Of a DNA stretch of 64,000 bases, positions 1-10,600 are shown piece after piece; within the stretch, counting starts at the first letter, position 1; the number at the start of each line of letters is the position of its first letter. The stretch lies in the NCBI RefSeq assembly GCF_001039355.2, contig NW_019775369.1:1-64000 (forward strand). The letters run 5' to 3'. The translations under genes and the position numbers were made by a program. Source of the DNA: Lingula anatina (taxonomy: Eukaryota > Brachiopoda > Lingulata > Lingulida > Lingulidae). The notes below the pieces were generated by a model that had not been told where the DNA came from, did not search any database, and saw nothing but the letters and a program-made list of their open reading frames with translations.

Positions 1-759
1 GGCGTATACATGTTCAGTAAAATATGCACGGGCCCTGTACTAAAAAGAAGGGAAAGGGATTTAGGAATCCAAGGGGGAATAATAGTAAGTGATTAACGTG
101 TCAAGAAGAGACAAAGGCGCAGAGGGAAATAATATGGCCCACTACACCCGCTCCAAAAATTAAAAATAAATAAATAAATAAATAAACATGTGAGATATTG
201 TACATGAGTAGACAAATTGGGTTAAACAGATCAGCACTCTGACCAGCCATGATAGCTGATATACGTCTAAAGATTGGTTTTTCTGCCCACAAAATTTAGA
301 TACGAATTATTTCATCTAATTTGAGAAAAGTGATATATATATATCCTCCTAGCAAAAATGTGTCACCCGTACCGCAATGCGTAAAGTGATACGGAGAAGC
401 TGTTTATATTTCAACTTCTAAAAGGTTTTCTTCAAAAAAAAAAATTACTGATTGTACAACCATAGTGAAAAATAAAACCGCCCTTTGGTATTTTGTATAG
501 GGTATACTGACGCGTTCGTGCGTGGAGTCAAAAGGTCCTGATATTGTATTAGTAGACTTGTTAAGAGGATAAACTCTACATCTTATAATAAAAATGTCTT
601 ACTTGAATGAATAAGTGACTTCCAATATATATGTCTGTGAAAGCTGTAAAACCATGGATATTGCACCCCTACTAAAATGTTTGCTCAGTGATGGCGTTGG
701 ACAAAGATAGTATGAGGTCATTTTTGCAGGTATAATTCTTCAGTTACCCATTACAAAGT

Positions 760-965
760 ATAACCCACACATTCTCAATGAGGTTCTGATTTAGGGATTG
801 AATCAGCCATTGGTGGCTCTTGATCTGGTTCGGCAAACCAGCCTACTCTTTCATTGGCTGTATATGTGGAGGAGAATCATCATGCTGAAACATAAACAGG
901 TGGTCTTGGCCCCCAAAGATATATTTCGACAAAATTCCTTCCAGTACTTGGATGGATGGGCCTGC
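760..965 (-). mobile_element. Tc1-like transposase relic
   Basis: Minus-strand translation gives GGQDHLFMFQHDDSPPH followed after a stop by IQSLNQNLIENVW, the decayed second-Asp and Glu blocks of a Tc1/mariner DDE transposase. In-frame stop and no intact ends; inactive. Confidence 0.65.
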
Positions 966-1477
966 GGTTAGGGTCCCGTTTACCACTGGTAGCTCGCCTA
1001 CATCAATTATTATAAGTGAGTTATTTGTCTGCCTGCCTATTTGTAAAAGGTTAATAAGGGATTTTAGATATTAGAAATGACAAACAGTAGATTTTGGTGG
1101 AGATTTATAAATTTTAAAATCAGTCTGTAAAAACTGTATAAGTTAGATGATTAGTTGATTGGTTAATGAATTAATAATGAGTATTTAGTTATTCAAATTA
1201 TTTTGTTACTTTATTAATAATAATGATATCTGTGTTATACGAATATTTTGATAAATAAACCACTAAAAAATTCTGTGAACTAAAATATTGTGAACTGAGC
1301 TACCTTGGCGGAGGTCCGTGCTCTCCGACTGCTTTTCTGGTTCAGTCATTTGATTCATATGTTACTGAAATAAATCTGAAATACGTAAGTCTTCAATACC
1401 AACAGACGTCCTTTTCTCATGGGCCCCATGTAATGTATCAAAAATTTCCTTGGCCTAGTATAAAACTTACGGTGCAT

Positions 1478-1689
1478 TCCCAGTGATTTAGATCGATCCA
1501 GAGATTTAGATTTAGATCGACCTAACTCCCTGGGGGTTCACGCTAAATTGCAGTCAGCCGAGCGCGCGCCATAGTTAATTACCCCCTTACAGCTTTTAGT
1601 AGGCGGGACAGACGCTTAAGCCGGCTAAGCTGACAGTAATCTAGTGAGACTCCCCACAGGGATAGATTGATCTAAAATCTATGGGAATG
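1478..1689. mobile_element. TTTAGATC-end MITE, copy 1
   Basis: About 210 bp with imperfect inverted ends (ttcccagtgatttagatc and gatctaaaatctatgggaa). The internal part is shared with 54060-54260 (gttaattacccccttacagc, gtaggcgggacagac) and more loosely with 47925-48015 and 56455-56650. No coding capacity. Confidence 0.65.
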
Positions 1690-2189
1690 GGGTCTTATTC
1701 TTGTGTAACCATGACTAGAATTCTTACAATTCGCCATATAATATGAACAACCAATTTTCTTGTTGAAGAAATACGTTTTAAACTCAACATAGCTATAGTA
1801 ACAGACGGAAACTCGGTGTGGTTGAAATTTTCACCCTGTAATAAACAGTCACAAATAATGAGATAAAATGTCATTTAACAAACAATAAATATAATAAATA
1901 TATGGTTACTGTTACAGTTACGCTTATACTTCTACATATCGTTCTGTGGTAACTATAACTGGATGCATCTCTTTAAAAAGAAATACATGTAAATTGCTTT
2001 ATGATAAATATACTTAATGTGGTTTAATACAGCTTTCCTTGATTTAATTCAGGGGTTTAGTCTGAAAACTAGAAAGTACAAAATGATGTAGTATAGCAGT
2101 TCGACACGTAAAAGATGACATAGAAAAACAGATCGTAAATTGAACTAAAATAGACGAGACGATCACCAACGTACCAAATGCAGCGAACG

Positions 2190-2395
2190 AATCTAGAAGT
2201 GGGCTCTCTATCATGGGGGACTCTCTGTGACGTTACACCAGATTTCGAACAGTGCTAGGAACGCTGTTCGAAATCTGATGTAGCGTAACAGAGTCCCCCA
2301 TGATAGAGAGTCCGCTTGTAGATTTTGACGCACTTAGACCAGGCTAATCCTAACCATTATAACAAAAATATAGGGCGGACTTTCTATTACACGAA
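2190..2395. mobile_element. Palindromic MITE with 50-bp arms
   Basis: Bases 2201-2313 form a long hairpin (ctctctatcatgggggactc with its complement; cgaacag/ctgttcg near the centre). The 3' flank (aaccattataac, gcggactttctatt) recurs at 8578-8655. Non-coding. Confidence 0.7.
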
Positions 2396-2472
2396 TCCAC
2401 AGTTTTGTTTCAACGTCGTTAGTCTTATACGCTGAGACATCACATAACACAAACGCGGGAAGACAGAACATA

Positions 2473-2929
2473 CACACACTGGACAAAAGAAGTGTCACCC
2501 CCTAACTCAGAGTAATGAAAGTAGGCAGATCTTGGGTACTTATAATGCCTGGTCTACTTATAATGTGCCTAATGAGTATAAAACCGCTATACCATGGAAT
2601 TGTATTGTTGGTCTTGTACATGTACAGCAAATGTTATTCCTGTCTTCCTCCAGTATGGCAAGATACAGGTAATTATCTAACGGTTATAGGTACAAGTTAT
2701 TAACCTGAAGAGGCGGAATATAAGCAATGTCAGAACATCGATACAATTGAATTGTTCAGTCAGAACCGTGCAGAGGGTCTGGTCTCGGTATAGAAACACT
2801 GGATCAAGAGACAAATTGCCTCTGATGGGTCGTCCAAGAAATAATACTGGCCGTGAAGACCGACGACTGATTTTGATATCCAGGTTGTATTGGCTCAGTA
2901 GGGGTGACACTTCTTTTGTCCAGTGTGTG
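2473..2929 (+). mobile_element. Short Tc1-like element with perfect terminal repeats
   Basis: 457 bp with perfect 29-bp inverted ends starting CACACACTGGACAAAAGAAG, flanked by TA on both sides, the Tc1/mariner target. It encodes only the HTH part of a transposase (TVQRVWSRYRNTGSRDKLP, GRPRNNTGREDRR). The sequence jumps from there to the far terminus, so it is an internal-deletion derivative of the 5293-6625 type. Confidence 0.85.
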
Positions 2930-3258
2930 TAGGAACAGAGAAAACACCAATAAAGAGGGCGTCATAGAAACTCACACCAAATCAAGACAAGACAAGACAA
3001 CTCAAGACGAGGGCACATTTACTCATAGTTGCACTATTTTCAGTAGTATTATCATTTGTTTACTTTTTATACTTTTAAAATTAAAATTGCATTGTCATTG
3101 TCATTCATATGTCATATTCCTTTATCTTCGATATGTCAATATATTACCTTCTATCGTTTATATCTTATCATTACCAAAAGGGCATTAAATAATTTAACAC
3201 AAAGGTGAAAGCTAAATATAAAAGATACAAAGCAACTTTTACAGTGCTTTTGTTTCAG

Positions 3259-4695
3259 ATATTCCTGACAACAGTGGCAAGGAATTCGTCATCGGTTTTA
3301 TGGACAATTTTGGCATCGAAAGTTTGAACTTATTTCTCACCACCAACAATCCTGACACAGTTCAAGTCAATATCACTGCCCATCCCAACCTGTTAAACCT
3401 TCTTCCACTTCAAAGCAGAACGGCAAACGTAAGCCGTGGCTCAGTTACGAAGGTTGAGATCCCAATAAGCTTTGCCATGAAGACCACATACACACAGTTT
3501 AAAGGTTTGCTTTTATCCTCAGATGACGAATTCATAGTGTACGGTTCCAACGCTATGTCATCAAGTTTGGATGCGTTTCTAGCCTTACCAGTTTATACTT
3601 TGGGGCAGGAGTACATCACAGGCAGTTATGAAGTCTGTTTAGGTGCTCATCCTGCACTTGTAGGACTGATTGGGATTCAAAATAGTACACATATAGAAAT
3701 AACTCCTCCTCCGGGCAAAAGTATATTTGTTATGGGTAGCACAGTAAGTTCCAAAACACAAGTTATTCTGAACAGACTTGAGACCATTCAAATCCAATCT
3801 TACAGTGACATCACGGGCACTATAATCAATTCATCAAAACCACTAGCAGTAATGTCAGGTAATAAGTGCACCGAAGTGCCCTGTGGAGTAGTTGCCTGTG
3901 ATCATTTGGTGGAACAGATGTATCCAATCGATAGATGGGGCTATACGTACACAGTTGTTCCATCAGCTTACCGACAAAGTGGGGACATTATCCGTGTTGT
4001 AGGCAGCAGTGATGACACCGTGGTCGACATAACGGGTGTGCCGCGTTTAGTTCTTCATAAATCCGAGTTCTATGAATTCAAAGTATTGAAGAAGGCACCT
4101 GTGTTTGTCAATGCCAGTAAGCCGGTAATGGTGCTGCAGTTTTCTCAGAGCCAAAACACGGATGGTCTAGAAAGTGATCCTTATATGATGGTTGTGCCTG
4201 CCATAGAACAATTCTCATCTAGTTACACCATCGCTACCGCCAATCTTCCTGACAAAGTTTACATAAACTTTGTCAATATAGTCACCAAGAACAGTTCTAA
4301 AGAAGGCCTCAGAGTTGATGGAGCCGCTCTCAATGGTATTACATGGTTAGCCATTCCCGGAACAGACTTTACTGCTGTTCAGCTGAACGTCACTGCGGGC
4401 ACACATCGCATAGAACACATTTCTCCTATTCAGACTTTCTCGGTATTCTCCTACGGGTTTGCAAGTTATGTTTCTTATGGCTATCCAGGAGGACTGAGAC
4501 TGGCAAACCTGGACTTGACTAAATGTCTGCCGAATCCTGGTCAACCAGCAGATGGCGTTGATAACGACTGTGACATGAAAATTGACGAAGAACTGTTTAA
4601 TGGTATTGATGATGACAACGATGGCGTAATTGATGAGGATTTGTCCTCCCTACCGCCGGAGGTGGACTTTCCAAAAGATACTGTCATCGTGTCAG
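3259..4695 (+). CDS. Gene A exon: IgGFc-binding-like domain plus DNDCD acidic motif
   Basis: Single 1437-bp exon (479 codons), phase 1 at both ends, acceptor tttcag, donor gtaaag. It encodes the beta-rich domain seen in IgGFc-binding protein N-termini, with family-like motifs YGSNA, ALPVYTLGQEY and SYTIATANLPD, many N-x-S/T sites and conserved Cys (for example CTEVPCGVVACD). The last ~50 residues read DGVDNDCDMKIDEE, NGIDDDNDGVIDED, resembling the MopE-type acidic metal-binding motif (DGxDNDCD). Sister exons are at 18030-19466 and 32416-33858, and a dead one at 15902-17981. Reading through the donor would add about 16 residues before a stop at 4745. Confidence 0.88.
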
Positions 4696-7600
4696 GTAAA
4701 GAGAAGCCAAGGTGCTTTAACATATTCCTGAAGCATAAAAATTAGGGGATTTTTGAAAATGCTCAATTTCCTTTGGGGTAGATAGACTACAGCAATATTC
4801 ACTTCTAAACTTTTGTGGTTCATTTGCAGGTAATGCGACACTAATCCATAACCTAGCGAATGAAGCTGGCACCCCAAATGCGACTGCATCTGAGCGCTGT
4901 GTTGCCTATCGCGATATCACCATCAACTTCACAGATTCGACCAATGACAATGGCTGTGGGATGGACATAGAGCGCACGTGGTTCGTTCAAGACGGGTGTG
5001 GGAACATCGTAAAGGCGACTCAGAACGTGTCTGTGTACAGCTCGTGGAAAGCCTTCCGGGCAGATCCGTTATTCAATTGTATGGATGTGCTGCAGAGAGT
5101 TGGCTGCAACGAGAGCACAGAAGGCAAGTTTAAGGCTTTTAAAATCAAGTTAACGTGATACAACTTGTGCAGATATGATAAAAATCGAGGTAAAGACAAT
5201 ATATTTCAAGTAAAATTCAGGTTGCAATGGCATAAATTATAATCAACTATTGCTGATATTAACTGTGAATATAACTTGCTTCGTGCCATATACACACACT
5301 GGACAATAGAAGTGTCAACCCTACTGAACCAATACTATGGGGGAGATAAATGACTGTGGAATGATATGCTCCTGGTATCATTTTATTAACATCAAATTTC
5401 ACAAAAAGTCACAAAATGAGAACAAAATATGCAGTTTCAAGTCCAAAATTAGTACTTAGTGGCATAGCCACGTGACCTAATAAAAGGTGCCAGTCTACGA
5501 GGCAAGGATTCATATAATTGTCTGATGCGTTCAGGGCTTATGCTGGCCCAAGCATGAAACACTGAATATATCAGAGTTTCTCTGCTGGTTAGACGGGCAT
5601 TTGTCAAAAGTTTTGACATATCATTCCACACGTTTTCTATTATGTTTGCATCCGGACTCTTGGTCAAACCAATCATCAACTGCTCTAGGCCTGTGACAAG
5701 GAGCATTGTCATCCTGGTGAACAAATGGATAATTCCTGTCACCAAACACGTTAGTAATAGATGGTAGCAAGCCTGACTCCAAAACATCGATATATTTCTA
5801 GTGATTCATGTTTCCATCAACCACAATCAATTCGCCCACGCCATGGATGCTGATGCAGCCCCACACCATGATGGATATGCTTCTCCGGGTTCTAAAATTC
5901 AGTGCATGTGGTTCAAATGCTTTACCAGCAGTTCGCCATTATCGTACCCGTCTGTCATCAGAGGTCATACCATAGCGACACACATCAGAGAAAAATATAT
6001 AGGGCCAATTGTCATGGACTGTCCAGTTCCAGATCCTGTTGACCCTAGTTCACTCTACGTTGCCTGTTTTGTAACGATATAAGAGGTTTCAGTCTTGCTA
6101 CCTTGCTCACTCTGTGAGCATGAAACTGACGCCTAGCAATTTTCACAGACACATTCTTATGTGCGAAATTGTTCCACTGTGTTGTCAACTGACAAGCAGT
6201 GTCGAACTTCGACAACCTGGACATCAAAATCAGTCGTCGGTCTTCACGGCCAGTAGTTTTTCTTGGACTACCCATCAGAGGCAATTTGTCTCTTGATCCA
6301 GTGTTTCTATACCGAGACCAGACCCTCTGCACGGTTCTGATTGAACAATTCAATTGTATCGATATTCTGACATTGCTTATATTCCGCCTCTCCAGGTTAA
6401 TAACTTGCACCTATAACCGTTAGATAATTGTCTGTATCTTCAATATTGGAGGAAGACAGGAATAACATTTGCTGTACATGTACAAGACCAACAATACAAT
6501 TCCATGGTATAGCGGTTTTGTACTCATTAGTCACATTATAAGTAGACCAGGCATTATAAGTACCCAAGATCTGCCTAATTTTATTACTCTGAGTTAGGGG
6601 GTGACATTCTATTGTCCAGTGTGTGTATTTTGCAATGATACCGTTCCAATACTTAGTTTCAGAGATTGGTCAATGCTCAGTTACCCCATGCAAAGGGAGT
6701 GAAAGTCACTTTGCTCTTGTTGATGGTTATAAGTGTATTTGTGTCCTGCCTGGAGACGGCGCTAAATGTATTAAAGGTAGGTAAACGATACGGCGTCTTG
6801 AATTCTTTAATATTTGAAAAAAAAAGAGGTACACAAGTCGCAATATATCACCATGTGGTTTTTATTTAACATACAGCATCGGAATTTTAGCTGCGTCATG
6901 CATCCCGAGGATGTTTTCGAAACTCCATTAAAAAAGTTGCGATTTCCAGTCGCGGCTATTGGGAATAAGCGTCAATTACCTGAAGTAAAAAGATGCATGT
7001 ATTAGGTATATTTTCTGACCTTATCCCTAATGACCATATGCCTTCTAAGTCACAAGACATGTCTGAATCTCCATTATCTTTTTAGATAAGTGTGCTAGTG
7101 ATCTTTGCCACAACGGAGCTGTGTGCATCAAGAATGAGACGACTTACCAGTGTATCTGTCCAATAGGGTTCCATGGAAAACACTGTGACCAAATAAGTAA
7201 ATACTGATAACTTAATAAGTAAGACAAGGTCGAGAAAAAGGAAATGTATTTGCAGTACAGTTAAATTTTCTTGACATTAAAAACGGCTGAGGTCGAACAA
7301 AAGCAAGCCAACTCACGGGGATACAAGAATATATTCCACTTCAATCATTCATCAGTGATAGGGGACATTTTTTTACCTGACTGCATCTTGTTTCCTACAT
7401 TCAATAATTGCCCGAGGGCCTCCTTTGACTTTTTAGATTGGTGTGCTGGTGATCCTTGTCACAATGGAGGTGTGTGTATCTACAATGAGACGGCTTACCA
7501 GTGTATCTGTCCACCAGGGTCCTATGGAAGACATTGTGATCAAATATGTAATTATGATTGATTTATGGAAAAATGATGGGGGCAGTTGCTGTGCAATTGT

Positions 7601-10600
7601 CCAATTTCTCAGGTTTATTATTTGTTTTAATTTTGACATTTGTCTACTTGCACTTTCTGCACATAGTAACCAATAATGTTATTACAGCGAGTGCATTGGA
7701 CCACTAATTAGGAAGAAGATTAATAAAACAAAAACACTTTTTCTACCATGAAAAGGTTTATTCTGCATTATTGCCCATTTAAGCAAACTAAAAACTCTTC
7801 TGTTAACACCCGGAAGAAGAAGGATAGGGGCCATTTCAATCAAGCATCAGTGGTAAAATACTGCCTACGGGCCTCTATTGTCTTTTTAGATTGGTGTGCA
7901 AGTGATCCTTGTCTCAATGGAAGTATGTGTATCAACAATGACACGACTTACCAGTGTATCTGTTCACCAGGGTTACGCGGAAGACACTGTGATCAAATAA
8001 GTTAATATTGATTATATTGGTATTTTTTAATATTCGAGTTTGTCTACTTGTTTTATCTGTCTTGATTACGAATAGTTACCACTGTTCTGAAAGAAGATTA
8101 ATTAAACAAAAGAATTTCATCTATGAACCATAATAAGGTTTATTCCACGCTTTCAACGATTTAAGCAAAATAAAAAAGTTTTTCTGTCCCCGGAAATAAA
8201 GTTATGACGGCCGTGGCAATGAAGTATCAATGGTCAGAGGCAGATGTTTGTTCTGGACGAGTCTTATGTTTTTAACATTCAATAACTGTCTACGGACATC
8301 ATTTTCTATTTTTAGATTGGTGTGCTGGTGATCCATGTCTCAATGGAGGTGTGTGTATCAACAATGAAACGTCATACCAGTGTATCTGTCCAACTGGGTT
8401 CCATGGAAAAAACTGCAGTGAAATAAGTAAATATTATACTGATTACCTTATATGTAAGACATGGTTAGGAAAAGATTATCTATTTACAGTACATAGTCCA
8501 ATCTTTCGGTATTCAATGAGAGAGCTGCGTTGATGTCGGCGTAACATGACAGAGAGTCAGGGAAGGCTCGATCGCCCTAGATTTTGATCCACTTAGATCA
8601 GGCCAACCCTAACCATTATAACTAAATTGAGGGCGAACTTTCTGTTACACAGACCATCAGCTTCGCTACACCGGAATGTTGTCATGTTTTGTCCATTCCA
8701 CTAAAAGAGAACTACATTGTATAGGCTCATTAACCTGCAATGACTGAACGAAGTATGCATAATGAGCCATAATGATTATTAAAATTATTAGTAGTTTGAA
8801 GCGTTATCTTTACAAAGTCGTTATTACCATGCACCATGAGTAGTTTTACTACATTTGAAATGGTTTTAGCTAAACATAAGGATTCTTACACTCACAGTAG
8901 ACCTATAGGCTTTATTGCAATCAAGCATCGATGGTAATAGAGACAGGTTTTCCAGATGACTGCATCTCATTTTTTCTCCATTCAATAACTGTCTACGGCC
9001 CTTCCTTGTCTCTTTTTAGATTGGTGTGCTGGTGATCCTTGTCACAATAGAGCTGTGTGTATCAACAATGAGACGACATACCAGTGTATCTGTCCACCAA
9101 GATTCCATGGAAGACACTGTGACCAAATTAGTAAATATTGATTATACATGTATAACTATCTATCAATTTGGAGTTTGTCTACTTGTATTTTCTGCATTGG
9201 GTACTCGTAGTTACCACTGTTTTGGAACGTTTATTGAAACAATTTTATCTATGGACCAAGATGAGGTTTATTCTACATTTTAAGTGATTTCATTGACATA
9301 AAAACGTTTCTCTGCTAACTTCTATAAGTAAAGTTAAGGCGATCATGGCAGTGAAGCATCAATGGTAAGCGAGAGTTTTTTCAAAAGACCGCCTCTCTTA
9401 TTCTTCATATAATAACTGACTTCAGACCTCGTCTCTTTTTAGATTGGTGTGCTGGTGATCCTTGTCTCAATGGTGCTGTGTGTGTCCACAATGAGACGAC
9501 TTACCAGTGTATCTGTCCACCAGGATTCCATGGAAGACATTGTGATCAAATAAGTAAATACTGATAACTTAATACGAAAGGCAGTGTGTGTATACACCAT
9601 GATTTTGCAGTACAGATGAATGAAAAGATTTCTTTGGATTAAGCTAAAAATACAGTGGCAACTTTTGAATATACAGGGATAAATATCGCAAACAGGCATT
9701 AGTAGTTTTAATTACATCTTGTTTTCAAAAAGTCTACGGGCCTCCATCGTCTTTTTAGATTGGTGTGCTGGTGATCCTTGTCTCAATGAAAGTGTGTGTA
9801 TCAACAATGAGACGACCTACCAGTGTATCTGTCCAACAGGATTCCATGGAAAACATTGTGACCAAATAAGTAAATATTATACTGATTATTTAAGAAGAAG
9901 AAAATTATGTTTGCAGCACATGGCCTGTTGTCCAGTTTTTTCGTTTTTCATTGATAATTTCTATCGTCTTTTGTAAACTTGTTTTATCCGTTTCACTTTA
10001 AGTAAACTACACTGTGATGCACAATGTACATGGTGTTCGATATGCAATACAAAAAATAATAATAATGTTCATTTGACTCTAAAACCCAAATTTGTTCAGT
10101 AGACTTTACAATGCAATGTGAATAAATAATACAAACGCTAGAAAAAGAAAAGAAAAAGGATTAAAACAAGAAAACTGATTTATAAAATAATGTACAAATA
10201 GAGTAAGTTTATCACTCACTTCAAAAAGTCGTTTATAAAAGCCTATTCGTAAATAAAAAAATAAGAATTGATCTATTGAATTTAATTATACATTAAAACA
10301 GTCTTAAGCTTAACTTAGCTGAGGTAGAGGGGCAGGTTCTACAGGTATTGAAGTCAAGATCCAATGGTCAGAGACAAGCTTTGTTTTACTGTATTTCATT
10401 TTCTTAATTCAGTAATTGCCTCCTTTGTCTTTTTAGATTGGTGTGCTGGTGATCCTTGTCTTAATGGAGGAGTGTGTTTCACGAATGAGACGACCTACCA
10501 GTGTATCTGTCCAGCAGGATTCCATGGAAAACACTGTGATTACAGTAAATATCAATGAAATAATAAACAAAACAGAGTTGGACTGTATTTTCTGTACACG

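Larger units (their letters stand above)
1..3258 (+). other. Intron 1 of gene A (inferred)
   Basis: No host coding exon seen. Bases 1-90 match gene B intron 1 near 15030-15110 (aaatatgcacg, gccctg, gaaaggg). Filled with a Tc1 relic, a TTTAGATC-end MITE, a palindromic element and a short Tc1-type MITE, each listed separately. Confidence 0.5.
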
